Of a stretch of 64,000 bases of DNA, positions 52,629 through 62,648 are shown piece by piece; within the stretch, counting starts at the first letter, position 1, and every line of letters starts with the position of its first letter. The translations under genes and the position numbers were made by a program. The notes below the pieces were generated by a model. The model was not told the origin of the DNA and ran no database searches. It was given only the letters and a program-made list of their open reading frames with translations. Source of the stretch: UBA5336 sp038745855 (GTDB taxonomy: Bacteria; Pseudomonadota; Alphaproteobacteria; Caulobacterales; Hyphomonadaceae); NCBI GenBank assembly GCA_038745855.1, contig JBCDLC010000003.1, positions 79,445-143,444 of the forward strand, in the 5' to 3' direction.

Positions 52629-54257
52629 ATGGGCAAAGCTTATGACTATATCATCTGCGGTGCCGGTTCGGCCGGGTGCGTGCTCGCAGCGCGGCTCAGC
52701 GAAGACCCGTCTGTCAAGGTCCTGCTGCTGGAGGCGGGCGGGAAAAACAATGGCTTGTTAGTGAAGATGCCCGCGGGGGTCGGCGGCATCATCTTCGAGA
52801 AGAACGCTTACAACTGGGGCTTCCACACCGAGCCGGAGCCCCATCTGGACAACCGAAAGATCTGGTGGCCACGCGGCAAGGGCCTCGGCGGCAGCTCTGC
52901 AATCAACGGTATGATCTACACCCGCGGCCACCCCAACGACTATGACGAGTGGCGCCAGATGGGCCTCTCGGGTTGGGCCTGGGACGATGTGCTGCCCTAT
53001 TTCCGTAGGCTCGAAAATCACCACGGCGGCGCCAGCGACCAGCACGGCGAAGGGGGCCCGCTCACCGTCTCCCGTGGCGAGTCCGATAGCGCGTTCCATG
53101 ACGCCTTCCTCGAAGCCGGTCGCCAGGCCGGTTATCCAATCACGGACGATTTCAACGGCGCCCAGCAGGAGGGCTTTGGCCTCTACGACCTGACCATCAA
53201 GGATGGCCAGCGTTGGAGCACGCGGCGCGCCTATCTCGATGGCGCAAAGGACCGGCCAAACCTGACCTGCGTGACCGGGGCGAGATTGACCAAGGTCACG
53301 ATCGAAAACGGCCGAGCGACCGGCGTAGAGTACGTGCGCGGAAAGAGCGCGAGCCCCCTATCGGCGACAGCGGACCGGGATGTCATCCTGAGTGCGGGCG
53401 CCGTCCATACCCCCCAAATGCTGCAGGTCTCCGGGATTGGCCCCGCCGATCATTTGAGGTCGATCGGTGTGACGCCCATCCATGACCTGCCCGGCGTTGG
53501 CGCAAACCTGCAGGACCACATCGACGTGGTCCTGACATGGAAGAGTGAGGGGCTTGAAACCGTCTACGCCCTTCGCAAGGGCCTCGGCGCCCTCAAGATG
53601 GCAGGAACCTACGCGTTCACGGGCAAGGGGCACGGCCGCCAGCAGTTCCTGGAGTCCGGCGCCTATGTGAAATCCCGCGAGGGCATCGACCGGCCAGACC
53701 TGCAATTGCACGCTGTGCTCGCCATCCTGACTGCCATCGAGGAAGACGACGTGAAGTCCGATGGCTTCTCGGTCCACGCCTGCGTGCTGCGGCCGGAAAG
53801 TCGGGGCACCGTGATGGCCGGTTCAGCCGACCCACTCGCCGATCCCCTCATCCATGCCAACTACATGGCCAGCCCGAAGGACATGGACACCCTGCGCCGG
53901 GGCGTCAGGATCATCGAGGATGTCGTTGGCCAACCCGCCCTCGCCCCCTATCGCCGCGACCGGGTGCAGCCGCCAGGGCCGCTGAAAACCGATGAAGAGG
54001 TGGACGCCTGGATCCGGTCGCGCGCGGAAACGCTCTACCACCCCGTGGGCACGTGCAAGATGGGCCGGGCAGAGGATCCCATGGCCGTGGTCGACGAACA
54101 GCTCAAGGTGCTGGGCATCGAGGGGCTGCGCGTGGTCGATGCCTCTGTCATGCCCACACTGGTCGGTGCCAATACGAATGCAGCCACCATCATGATCGCT
54201 GAGAAGGCTGCGGACATGATCCTGAAACAGCCCGCCCCGGCCCGCGTCGCCGCCTAG
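52629..54257 (+). CDS. GMC-family FAD-dependent alcohol dehydrogenase
   Basis: This 542-residue enzyme has the dinucleotide motif YIICGAGSAGCVLAARL (7-23), the GMC signature WPRGKGLGGSSAINGMIY and the C-terminal active-site region YHPVGTCKMG with the catalytic His, followed by VDASVMPTLVGANTNA. It oxidises an alcohol (choline-, long-chain- or aromatic-type) with FAD. The ATG at 52629 is chosen by homology; an open frame continuing far upstream is a shadow of the divergent operon. Confidence 0.93.
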   Translation: MGKAYDYIICGAGSAGCVLAARLSEDPSVKVLLLEAGGKNNGLLVKMPAGVGGIIFEKNAYNWGFHTEPEPHLDNRKIWWPRGKGLGGSSAINGMIYTRGHPNDYDEWRQMGLSGWAWDDVLPYFRRLENHHGGASDQHGEGGPLTVSRGESDSAFHDAFLEAGRQAGYPITDDFNGAQQEGFGLYDLTIKDGQRWSTRRAYLDGAKDRPNLTCVTGARLTKVTIENGRATGVEYVRGKSASPLSATADRDVILSAGAVHTPQMLQVSGIGPADHLRSIGVTPIHDLPGVGANLQDHIDVVLTWKSEGLETVYALRKGLGALKMAGTYAFTGKGHGRQQFLESGAYVKSREGIDRPDLQLHAVLAILTAIEEDDVKSDGFSVHACVLRPESRGTVMAGSADPLADPLIHANYMASPKDMDTLRRGVRIIEDVVGQPALAPYRRDRVQPPGPLKTDEEVDAWIRSRAETLYHPVGTCKMGRAEDPMAVVDEQLKVLGIEGLRVVDASVMPTLVGANTNAATIMIAEKAADMILKQPAPARVAA

Positions 54258-54262
54258 CGGCG

Positions 54263-54919
54263 TCAGGAAGAAACGGCCTCGTCGAACACTGCGTTGAAGG
54301 TGGCAACCGCAGCGCCGGGGCCGTCTGGATGGGACCAGACGCTATGGCTGACAGCGAGGAAGTCGGCACCCGCTGCAACGAGCCCTGCGCCGTTGTCTGG
54401 CGTGATGCCGCCAATGGCGACGCAGGGCAGCTCCGTCATCGCTTGCCAATCGGTGAGAAGTTGCGGGTCCGCCGGCACGGTCTCGGCCTTTGTCAGCGTT
54501 GGAAAGAACGCGCCGAACGCCACGTAATCCGCGCCCGCCTCACCAGCCTCCATCGCAGCGTGGTAGGAGTTCTTGGCTGTCGCGCCGACAATGGCGTCAT
54601 CGCCGAGGATCGCGCGCGCGTCCTTCACAGGGCTGTCGGCCAAACCGACATGGACGCCATCGGCGCCGAGTTCCCGGGCGAGTTCCGGGCTGTCATTGAT
54701 CAGAACGGCCACCTCCCGGTCCTGGGCCAACGCAAGCACGGCATCTGTCACCCGGCGCGTCGCCGCCTCATCAATCTGCTCACCCTGCTTCTGACGAACC
54801 TGGAGACAGGCGACATCGCCGCCATCGAGGGCATCGGTGAGCGCTATTCTGAAAGCGGCCAGATCATCGATCCGGGGCGGGGTGATCAGGTACAGTCGGC
54901 AGCGGTGTCGGTCAGCCAT
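54263..54919 (-). CDS. thiE: Thiamine-phosphate synthase
   Basis: The 218-residue TIM-barrel protein joins the pyrimidine and thiazole phosphates in thiamine synthesis. GADGVHVGLAD and VGATAKNS match the ThiE barrel motifs, and YVAFGAFFPTLTK is the family YxxxGxxxPTxTK-type segment. No other thi genes are nearby. It lies 9 bp after the DUF1272 gene, and the pair probably shares a transcript. Confidence 0.87.
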   Translation of the reverse strand: MADRHRCRLYLITPPRIDDLAAFRIALTDALDGGDVACLQVRQKQGEQIDEAATRRVTDAVLALAQDREVAVLINDSPELARELGADGVHVGLADSPVKDARAILGDDAIVGATAKNSYHAAMEAGEAGADYVAFGAFFPTLTKAETVPADPQLLTDWQAMTELPCVAIGGITPDNGAGLVAAGADFLAVSHSVWSHPDGPGAAVATFNAVFDEAVSS

Positions 54920-54928
54920 GATGGTGGA

Positions 54929-55168
54929 TTAGACACAGCCGCCTTCTTTCACAATGCGCCGGGTTGAGGCGGGATTGCGCGCCAGCGCAGCACCCGATCG
55001 GGTGGGCCGAGGTGAAAATCCTCCGCCGCAGTTCGGGCAGCGTCCGCCCAGCACGGTCTCCGCACAGGGGACGCAAAAGGTGCACTCGAAGGAACAGATC
55101 ACCGCACCGGGTGCATCGGCCGGCAGATCGCGGTCACAGCACTCGCAGCTTGGGCGCATCTCCAACAT
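54929..55168 (-). CDS. DUF1272 zinc-ribbon protein
   Basis: The 79-residue protein begins MLEMRPSCECCDRDLP and contains CSFECTFCVPCAETVLGGRCPNCGG, four CxxC-like pairs that make the treble-clef zinc ribbon of DUF1272. It has no assigned function. It is the middle gene of a cluster running aminotransferase, DUF1272, thiE, with spacings of 4 and 9 bp. Confidence 0.88.
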   Translation of the reverse strand: MLEMRPSCECCDRDLPADAPGAVICSFECTFCVPCAETVLGGRCPNCGGGFSPRPTRSGAALARNPASTRRIVKEGGCV

Positions 55169-55172
55169 GAGG

Positions 55173-56393
55173 TCAGCCCAGGTCAGACATGACCGTGGCC
55201 GCGGTCTCTACGGTAAGGTCGATATCGGCCTCGGTCATCGCTGCGCTGATGAACATGTTGTGCCAGGGATGGAAATAGATGCCGCGATCGATCATGCCGG
55301 CGCAAAATGCAAAGCCGAGCCCCATGTCCCGTTCGCCCTTCTCATCGAGTGCCATGATCAGCGGCATCTGTTCCGGCCCGGTCTGGCTTAGCCCGAAACC
55401 GGCATCGCCAGCCACACGCGCGAGCCCTGTGCGGAGCCGCTGTCCCAGGGCGACGGTGCGCTCGAGATAGTCACTGTCCCGCACCAGGCGCAGCGTCTCG
55501 AGAGCAGCCGCCATGGGCGCTGCAGAAAACCAGAACGAGCCTGTGACATAAAGCTTACCCGCCGCCTCGCGGGCCCTGTCATTGCCGAGTAGAACGGAAA
55601 TGGGGTGACCATTGGCGATGGCCTTTCCCCAACTCGACAGGTCCGGCTGGATGCCGAGCGGCGCCCAGCTACAGTCCCGCGCCAACCGAAACCCGGCCCG
55701 GACATCGTCGACGATCAACAGGGCATCCTTCTCGTCGCAAAGCGCGCGCGCCCGGGCCGCATAAGCGGGGTCGGGGAACTCCTGATCAATCAGCACATCG
55801 TGCTTGAACGGAGAGGCAAAGATGCCAGCCAGATCATTGCCCGCCTGCTCGGCGGCGGCTTCAAGGCTCGCAACGTCATTGTAGGTGTACGGAATAAGGT
55901 CGGCCCGGTCGCCGGTGGTCGTGCCCGCTGGCATGGGCGTGCACCACGGGGCTGCACCGTGATAGGCGCCGGTCGCGACAAGCACCTTGGACCGTCCGCG
56001 GTGGGCCCGAGCCGTCATCAGGGCCATGGTCGTGGCGTCCGTGCCGTTCTTGCAGGGGATCGCCCAATCGGCATGCCCGACCATCTCCGTGAACGCCTCA
56101 CAAAGCGCCACCATGATAGAGGATGGGCCCGTGGCCGTATCGACGCGCTGCATCTGATCCACATACGCCCGGTCAATCTCGGGATGGCGATAGCCAAAGA
56201 GCTGCGGACCATAGCCGCACATGAAGTCGAGATAGCGCTTACCGTCACCGTCCCACAGGTAGGCCCCCTCGGCGCACTCGAAGAATTGCGGCGTTCCTGG
56301 CGGCATGTTGGCCACGGACTGGTGCCCGTACATACCGTTGGGGATCACCCTGGCGGCTCTCTGGTCAAGCGTAATGTGTTCGGTATCCGCCAT
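55173..56393 (-). CDS. Class III PLP-dependent aminotransferase (glutamate-1-semialdehyde aminomutase-like)
   Basis: The 406-residue enzyme has a PLP-binding K257 (SSWGKAIANGHP) and D229 (LIVDDVRAGF). It resembles the hemL-like group but its neighbours are not heme genes, so an omega-amino acid or amine substrate is more likely. GGGGAG is 8-10 nt before the ATG at 56393. It ends 4 bp before the DUF1272 start. Whether it supplies substrate to the GMC enzyme or something else is unknown. Confidence 0.88.
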   Translation of the reverse strand: MADTEHITLDQRAARVIPNGMYGHQSVANMPPGTPQFFECAEGAYLWDGDGKRYLDFMCGYGPQLFGYRHPEIDRAYVDQMQRVDTATGPSSIMVALCEAFTEMVGHADWAIPCKNGTDATTMALMTARAHRGRSKVLVATGAYHGAAPWCTPMPAGTTTGDRADLIPYTYNDVASLEAAAEQAGNDLAGIFASPFKHDVLIDQEFPDPAYAARARALCDEKDALLIVDDVRAGFRLARDCSWAPLGIQPDLSSWGKAIANGHPISVLLGNDRAREAAGKLYVTGSFWFSAAPMAAALETLRLVRDSDYLERTVALGQRLRTGLARVAGDAGFGLSQTGPEQMPLIMALDEKGERDMGLGFAFCAGMIDRGIYFHPWHNMFISAAMTEADIDLTVETAATVMSDLG

Positions 56394-56476
56394 GGCCTTT
56401 TCTCCCCGCATCGCTTTTGGTCTTGTAAAGGGAGATGGTGAGCGTCGAGGCGCAAGCGGTCAATCCATGGCCAAAC

Positions 56477-56504
56477 GAAAAGGGCGACCCCGCAGGATCG
56501 CCCT
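56477..56504 (-). terminator. Rho-independent terminator of the glycolytic operon
   Basis: The minus strand reads AGGGCGA, a short loop and TCGCCCT, then four Ts. It lies about 32 bp beyond the fba stop codon. Confidence 0.75.
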
Positions 56505-56535
56505 CATTCCGTGTCCCATCGGAAAAGCAGCCGGG

Positions 56536-57429
56536 TCAGCCCGCCCGGGAAGCCTGGAAGATGCTCTCGATGGCGTCTGCGAGCATGCGGTCGAATTCAT
56601 CGTCGCTTTGCTGGGCGGAAAGGCCTTCGGTCAGCGCCCGCGAGAAGCTCGCGATCATGCCGGTGTTCTGGGCCAGCTTGCTGTTGGCATCACCGCGGGA
56701 ATAACCGCCCGAAAGCGCCACGACACGCATCACGCGCGGATGATCGATCAGGGGCTTGTACTGGTTCGGCTGCGTCGGGATCGACAGTTTCAGCATCACC
56801 TGCTGGCCTTCCGGGATGCTGTCGAGGTGGCTGGCAATCGCATCGCGCAGGAGATCTTCGGCCTCGGCCTTGTCTTCCATATGGATATTCACTTCCGGCT
56901 CGATGATCGGGACGAGACCGTGCGCGAGGATCTGGTGGCCAAACTCGAATTGCTGGGCGACATTTGCGGCAATGCCATCGGCATTCGCAGACAGCACGTT
57001 CGAGCGCATCTTAGTGCCGAAGATGCCCTTCTCGACAGCACGGGCACAGAGCGCGTCAAGCTCCGGCATGGGATTCATGAGCTGAACACCATTGGCCGCT
57101 TCCGCCAGCCCCTTGTCCACCTTGAGGAAAGGCACGACACCGCGTTCTTCCCAAAGATAGGTCGCCGTCGGCGTGCCATCGATGTCGCCATCCATGGTCC
57201 GCTCGAACAGGATTGCGCCCATGACCTTCTCGCCCGTGAAGGCCGGTGACTTGATGATCCTGGCCCGCATCTGGTGGATCAAGCCGAACATTTCCTCGTC
57301 CGTGGACCAGGCCCCCTCCGCAATGCCGTAGAGGCCCAGAGCTTTCGGGGTCGAGCCACCTGACTGGTCGAGGGCGGCGATAAAGCCGTCCTTGCTGGCG
57401 GCCTGTTCGGTCATTTGGGGGTTGGTCAT
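56536..57429 (-). CDS. Class I fructose-bisphosphate aldolase
   Basis: The 297-residue Schiff-base aldolase splits fructose 1,6-bisphosphate to triose phosphates in the cytoplasm. FIAALDQSGGSTPKALGLYG and the lysine K214 in VMLKLSIPTQ are family hallmarks. The start is set by CGGAG 7 nt before the ATG at 57429. It is the last gene of the tkt-gap-(Uma2)-pgk-fba operon, ending at a good terminator. Confidence 0.93.
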   Translation of the reverse strand: MTNPQMTEQAASKDGFIAALDQSGGSTPKALGLYGIAEGAWSTDEEMFGLIHQMRARIIKSPAFTGEKVMGAILFERTMDGDIDGTPTATYLWEERGVVPFLKVDKGLAEAANGVQLMNPMPELDALCARAVEKGIFGTKMRSNVLSANADGIAANVAQQFEFGHQILAHGLVPIIEPEVNIHMEDKAEAEDLLRDAIASHLDSIPEGQQVMLKLSIPTQPNQYKPLIDHPRVMRVVALSGGYSRGDANSKLAQNTGMIASFSRALTEGLSAQQSDDEFDRMLADAIESIFQASRAG

Positions 57430-57490
57430 GGGTTTCTCCGCGGATCGCATTCGGCTGTCGGTACCCCTGGTGGGTCAGGTAAACGGGGGA

Positions 57491-58660
57491 TTACCCCTTG
57501 AGGGCTTCCACCCCCGGCAGGGGTTTGCCCTCCATCCATTCAAGAAACGCACCGCCCGCAGTGCTGACAAAGGTGAAATCGCCCGCAACACCCGCGTGGT
57601 TGAGGGCAGCGACCGTATCGCCACCGCCGGCAACGGCGACAAGCCTGCCCGCCTTGGCGCGCGCCGCCGCCGCTTGCGCCGCAGCAACCGTGGCCTTGTC
57701 GAAGGGCGCCAACTCGAAAGCCCCGAGCGGGCCGTTCCAGACCACGGTCTTTGCCGTATCCATGGCGATGGCGATGATACCAACGCTCTGCGGTCCGGCA
57801 TCGAGGATCATCTCATTATCGGCCACCTCTCCCAGTCCGCAGACCCTGTGGGACGCATGGGCTGCAAAGTCCTTCGCCACCACAAGATCCATGGGGAGAA
57901 TGATATCGCACCCCTCTGCCCTGGCATTGGCTTCGATCTGTTTCGCCGTATCGGTCAGGTCATGCTCGCAGAGCGATTTGCCAACCGGGTATCCGCGCGC
58001 GGCAAGAAATGTGTTCGCCATGCCGCCGCCGATCACCAGGGCGTCGACCTTGGCAACGAGGTTTTTCAGAAGGTCGATCTTGGACGACACTTTCGCCCCA
58101 CCCACCACGGCCATGACCGGCCTTTCCGGATGACCAAGCGCCTTCTCGAGTGCTTCGAGTTCGGCTTGCATGGTGCGGCCCGCAGCCGATGGCAAACGCT
58201 CGGCAACGCCGACCGTTGAAGCATGCGCCCTGTGAGCTGCGGAAAACGCATCGTTCACGAAAGCATCGGCGGTCGAGGCAAGGAAATCCGCCATCTGGGG
58301 ATCGTTCGCCTCTTCCATGGGCGTGAATCGGGTGTTCTCCACAAGCACGGTCTCGCCTACTTCAGGATCGCGGGGACGCTCGCTGAACGAGACGGGCGAG
58401 CCGAGCAGGCTCGCAAGCGGAGCCGCCAGGGGCGCGAGTGACAATTCAGGGACAACCTTGCCCTTGGGCCGGCCGAAATGGGCCAGCAGGATCGGTCTGC
58501 CGCCCCGGTCGAGTATCTCGCGAAGGGTCGGAACGATCGCCCGCATCCGGGTATCGTCCGTGACCTGACCATCGGCCATCGGAACGTTGATATCGACCCG
58601 GACGAGGACACGTTTCCCGTCCAGATCGCCCAGATCTTCGATACGTTTGAAATCTGACAT
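57491..58660 (-). CDS. pgk: Phosphoglycerate kinase
   Basis: The 389-residue enzyme has RVDINVPM at the N-domain start, VGGAKVSSKIDLL, and GGGDTVAALNHAG near the C-terminus for nucleotide binding. It makes ATP from 1,3-bisphosphoglycerate. It is downstream of the Uma2 gene and 61 bp before fba. Confidence 0.96.
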   Translation of the reverse strand: MSDFKRIEDLGDLDGKRVLVRVDINVPMADGQVTDDTRMRAIVPTLREILDRGGRPILLAHFGRPKGKVVPELSLAPLAAPLASLLGSPVSFSERPRDPEVGETVLVENTRFTPMEEANDPQMADFLASTADAFVNDAFSAAHRAHASTVGVAERLPSAAGRTMQAELEALEKALGHPERPVMAVVGGAKVSSKIDLLKNLVAKVDALVIGGGMANTFLAARGYPVGKSLCEHDLTDTAKQIEANARAEGCDIILPMDLVVAKDFAAHASHRVCGLGEVADNEMILDAGPQSVGIIAIAMDTAKTVVWNGPLGAFELAPFDKATVAAAQAAAARAKAGRLVAVAGGGDTVAALNHAGVAGDFTFVSTAGGAFLEWMEGKPLPGVEALKG

Positions 58661-58701
58661 GGATGCCTGCTCTTGTTCTGTATCTCGCTGCAGAGGCTTC
58701 G

Positions 58702-59307
58702 CTACCGGGTCGGGGCGCCATCGGACTGTCCCCGGAGCATGTCCAGTGAGATTGAGATCTCGGGGAAGTTCAACGCACTCAAAAGGTGATCCGAATTCAC
58801 CGTGGTCTCTGAGCGGTATTTGCCATTGGAGGGATCGCGCATGACCGTGATCGTATTCGCATCAAGGTCGATGAGCCAAAGTTCAGGGACGTTGACTTCA
58901 GCATAGATTGGCGCCTTGAGGGTCTTATCCCGTCGCTGGGAGGTTTTCATGACTTCGGCGACGAGGAAGAGGTCCGTCCCAGACATCTCATTTGTTCCGA
59001 CATCAGCCCGATAGATAGCCAGGTCAGGACGCAACTCCGTGTCATGCGACAGGAAGAAACTTCCCTCTGAGCTCACCCGGTATTCAGTCGGCCATTTCAG
59101 CGCCGCGCTGAAAATCATGTGCAGCACCGTCCGCACATCCATGTGCTCAAAGCTCTCGCTGGGCATATCGAACCATTCCCCCCGAATGAGTTCCCATCGG
59201 TCATCTGGATCGATAAGTCCCTGTTCGACCATATCCGCCAAGTCGGCATTGGTGAAATAGCGCCGACCATCGTCGCCAAGGCTGTAGGTGATGTGGTTGC
59301 CATCCAT
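58702..59307 (-). CDS. Uma2-family (DUF820) putative restriction-endonuclease-fold protein
   Basis: The 201-residue protein has the Uma2 pattern: WELIRGEWFDMP, ELRPDLAIYRADV (PD motif with the acidic pair), LVAEVMKTSQRRDKTLKAPIYAE (E-x-K-type part) and ELWLIDLDANTITVMRD. The fold is PD-(D/E)XK nuclease-like and no biological role is known. It is sandwiched between gap and pgk in a glycolytic operon, an odd place for such a gene, and was probably inserted. The ATG at 59307 is preferred to a GTG three codons upstream. Confidence 0.8.
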   Translation of the reverse strand: MDGNHITYSLGDDGRRYFTNADLADMVEQGLIDPDDRWELIRGEWFDMPSESFEHMDVRTVLHMIFSAALKWPTEYRVSSEGSFFLSHDTELRPDLAIYRADVGTNEMSGTDLFLVAEVMKTSQRRDKTLKAPIYAEVNVPELWLIDLDANTITVMRDPSNGKYRSETTVNSDHLLSALNFPEISISLDMLRGQSDGAPTR

Positions 59308-59385
59308 GGTGCACACTTACCCCATAAGGGCGTCCGTCGCGAGAGCGGGGCGCACACCCTGGTGGCGTGCGCCCACCAGCGGGTC

Positions 59386-60393
59386 TCAGATCAGCCCGCC
59401 CAGGTAAATGGCCGTGTCGGACATCCGTGTGGCAAAGCCCCACTCGTTGTCATACCAGCTCAACACCCTGACCATGGTGCCGTCGGTCACCTTGGTCTGG
59501 TCGAGCGCAAAGGTCGACGAGGCGGGGTTGTGGTTGAAGTCCGCGCTGACCAGCGGCGCATCGACATAGGCGAGAACGCCTTTCATCGGGCCATTTGCGG
59601 CCTCTTTAACCGCCGTGTTGATCTCATCTTCCGTGGTGGCCCGGCTTGCGTCGAAGACAAGGTCGATCATTGAAACGTTTGGTGTCGGCACCCGCACGGC
59701 AGACCCATCCAACTTGCCGGCAAGTTCCGGAAGAACGAGTCCAACGGCCTTTGCCGCGCCCGTGGAGGTCGGGATCATGGAGTAGGCGGCCGCCCGTGCC
59801 CGGTAGAGATCCTTGTGCATGCGGTCGAGGGTCGGCTGGTCGCCGGTATAGGCATGCACGGTGGTCATGTATCCGCGCTCGATACCGACCGTGTCGTTCA
59901 GCACTTTTGCGACGGGCGAGAGGCAATTGGTGGTGCATGAGGCATTCGAGACCACCATGTCGTCCGCGCTGAGGCTCTGGTGGTTCACACCGTAAACAAT
60001 GGTCTTGTCCGCGCCGGACGCCGGGGCCGAAACCAGCACGCGCTTTGCACCCGCCGAAAGATGCGCCGACGCGGCGTCCTTGGAGACGAAGATCCCGGTG
60101 CATTCCAGCGCAACATCGACGCCCATATGCCCATGCGGCAGCTCTTTCGGATCCCTGACGGCCGTGCACTTGAAGCTGCGGTCACCGACTACGATCGTGT
60201 CGCCATCGACCGTCACATCCATCGGCAAACGCCCATGGACCGAATCGTACTGCAGAAGGTGGGCATTGGTCTCGACCGGGCCGAGATCGTTGATAGACAC
60301 CACTTCGATATCCCGGCGATCGTGCTCGATGATCGACCGGAGAACAAGGCGGCCGATGCGGCCAAATCCATTGATAGAAACGCGAACGGCCAT
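59386..60393 (-). CDS. gap: Glyceraldehyde-3-phosphate dehydrogenase
   Basis: The 335-residue enzyme has INGFGRIGRLVLR, the active site SNASCTTNCLSP (C153) and H180 (TTVHAYT). Type I NAD-dependent. It lies 189 bp after tkt and is followed by the Uma2 gene. Confidence 0.96.
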   Translation of the reverse strand: MAVRVSINGFGRIGRLVLRSIIEHDRRDIEVVSINDLGPVETNAHLLQYDSVHGRLPMDVTVDGDTIVVGDRSFKCTAVRDPKELPHGHMGVDVALECTGIFVSKDAASAHLSAGAKRVLVSAPASGADKTIVYGVNHQSLSADDMVVSNASCTTNCLSPVAKVLNDTVGIERGYMTTVHAYTGDQPTLDRMHKDLYRARAAAYSMIPTSTGAAKAVGLVLPELAGKLDGSAVRVPTPNVSMIDLVFDASRATTEDEINTAVKEAANGPMKGVLAYVDAPLVSADFNHNPASSTFALDQTKVTDGTMVRVLSWYDNEWGFATRMSDTAIYLGGLI

Positions 60394-60582
60394 GAAGCTT
60401 ACCTCTGATGCGCTGGCTACGAATGTTGCATTGCGGTGTAGCCCCGCTCACCCGCTGCGTCCAGCGTGTGCCAGGACCGCACCCCTGCCCCTGAAATGCA
60501 AGCCGCAGGCCGCCGATCGTGCCGCTCGATACACCTGGAGGGGCGCACCGCCGTCAATGGACAGTGCACCACGATCTTCGCC

Positions 60583-62553
60583 TCAAACGCCGGCTTTTAC
60601 AGCCTCGACAAGCGCGTCAGCGGTGATGCCGAAATGCTTGAACAGATCCTTGTAGGGCGCGCTGGCGCCGAAACTGTCCATGCCGATGAAGGTCCCCTTC
60701 GGCCCGATCCACCGGTCCCAACCGAAGCGGACACCCGCTTCAATCGCGAATTTGGGCCCATCGCCGCCCAGCACCTCAGACTGGTAATCCGCAGGCTGCG
60801 CGTCGAAGAGTTCCATGCACGGCATCGACACAACGCGGACGCCAATCCCCAGGCCCTGCAGCTTTGCCTGGGCCTCCATGGCCACCGCAACCTCTGAACC
60901 GGTCGCCACAATGACCGCCCGTTCCTCCCCCGTCGCCGGCGACAGCACATACGCACCGCGCGCTGAGCGGTTCTCTTTGCCGACATCGGTCCGAAGCGAC
61001 CGAACACCCTGGCGCGTAAGGGCAACCGTCGACGGCCCGGCCCGGTTCCTGAGCGCCATTTCCCAGCATTCCGCCGTCTCGATCCCGTCACAGGGGCGGA
61101 AGACCTGCATGTTCGGCATCGCCCGGAGGCTGGCAAGCTGCTCCACCGGCTGGTGGGTCGGCCCATCCTCACCAAGGCCAATGGAATCATGGGTCATCAC
61201 GTGGATCACGCCCAGCCCCATCAACGCGCCGATCCTGATGGCCGCCCGCGAATAGTCCGCAAAGATCAGGAACGTGCCCGAATAGGGGATCACCCCGCCG
61301 TGCAGCACCATGCCGTTCATGGCCGCCGCCATGGCATGTTCCCGCACGCCATAATGGACATAGCGTCCAGACCAGTCCTCAGCCGTCATGGGCGCTGTGA
61401 CAGAAGTCTTGGTGTTGTTCGACCCCGACAGATCGGCAGACCCGCCCACCATTTCCGGGATCGCCTTGGTCAGCATCTCCAACACCGCTCCCGACCATTT
61501 CCGCGTCGCATCGTCCTTGCCCATATCGAGGACACGCTGCTTGTGCGCCGCAATCTGCTCTGAGAGATCCTTCGGCAGCTCCCCCCCAAGCGCGCGCTGG
61601 AAGGCGCCATACTGCTCCGACGCATTGAGCCGCACACCCCACGCAAGCCGTTCAGGCGCAGCACGGCCGCCGACCGCGCGCCAGGCCTCCAGGATAGGAT
61701 CCGGCACCTCGAACGGCGCGGGCGCCCAGCCGATATTCGTGCGGATGCCGGCCACCTCTTCGGCGCCATAGGGTCCACCATGGGCCTTGCCGGTGCCCTC
61801 GATCGTCGGCGCGCCATAGCCGATCCGCGTCTTGCAGGCGACCATCACAGGCTGCTCCTGCACCTTGGCCCATTCGAGCGCCGCCTCGATCGCCTCCGGA
61901 TCATGGCCATCAATCCCGCGCGTGACCCAGCCCGATGCCTCGAAACGGGCACACTGGTCGGTGCTATCGGCAAGCTCTGTCCCGCCATCGATGGTCACGG
62001 CATTGTCGTCGAACAGGACAATCAGATTGCTCAGCTTCAGGTGGCCCGCCAACGTGATCGCTTCCTGGCTGATCCCTTCCATCAGGCAGCCATCCCCCGC
62101 CAGAACCCACGTCCTGTGGTTCACCAGGTCATCCCCGAACCGGGCGTTCAAATGCCGTTCGGCCATGGCCATGCCCACCGCCGTGGCAATGCCCTGCCCC
62201 AGCGGACCCGTCGTCGTTTCCACCCCCTCGGTGACGAAATTCTCGGGGTGACCCGGTGTCGGACTGCCAAGCTGGCGGAAATTCCGGATATCATCGAGCG
62301 TCACGCTGCCATATCCGGTGAGATACAGCAGGCTGTAGAGCAACATCGAGCCATGCCCAGCAGACAGCACAAACCGGTCCCGGTCCGGCCAATCGGGCTC
62401 GGCCGGATCATGCTTGAGATGCTTCGAAAAGAGGATGGTCGCCACATCCGCCATCCCCAAGGGCAAACCCACATGCCCCGATTGCGCCTGCTCCACGGCA
62501 TCCATCGACAGGGCCCTGATGGCGTTCGCCATTTCCGTATGTGTTGCGCTCAT
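60583..62553 (-). CDS. tkt: Transketolase
   Basis: The 656-residue enzyme is the first gene of the operon and links the pentose phosphate pathway to glycolysis. It has LSMDAVEQAQSGHVGLPLGM, the thiamine-diphosphate motif LAGDGCLMEGISQEAITLAG and YVHYGVREHAMAAAMNGMVL. It is divergent from the DUF4164-zapA pair, with a 95-bp spacer that must hold both promoters. Confidence 0.96.
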   Translation of the reverse strand: MSATHTEMANAIRALSMDAVEQAQSGHVGLPLGMADVATILFSKHLKHDPAEPDWPDRDRFVLSAGHGSMLLYSLLYLTGYGSVTLDDIRNFRQLGSPTPGHPENFVTEGVETTTGPLGQGIATAVGMAMAERHLNARFGDDLVNHRTWVLAGDGCLMEGISQEAITLAGHLKLSNLIVLFDDNAVTIDGGTELADSTDQCARFEASGWVTRGIDGHDPEAIEAALEWAKVQEQPVMVACKTRIGYGAPTIEGTGKAHGGPYGAEEVAGIRTNIGWAPAPFEVPDPILEAWRAVGGRAAPERLAWGVRLNASEQYGAFQRALGGELPKDLSEQIAAHKQRVLDMGKDDATRKWSGAVLEMLTKAIPEMVGGSADLSGSNNTKTSVTAPMTAEDWSGRYVHYGVREHAMAAAMNGMVLHGGVIPYSGTFLIFADYSRAAIRIGALMGLGVIHVMTHDSIGLGEDGPTHQPVEQLASLRAMPNMQVFRPCDGIETAECWEMALRNRAGPSTVALTRQGVRSLRTDVGKENRSARGAYVLSPATGEERAVIVATGSEVAVAMEAQAKLQGLGIGVRVVSMPCMELFDAQPADYQSEVLGGDGPKFAIEAGVRFGWDRWIGPKGTFIGMDSFGASAPYKDLFKHFGITADALVEAVKAGV

Positions 62554-62648
62554 ACCGCCGTCCTATTCTCACCAATCGGGCAATGGCGATTGCCATGCGC
62601 CGCGTCAAGCGGCTTGGCGCGCTTCCTTCCCGGCGTTAGAGGTGGGAC

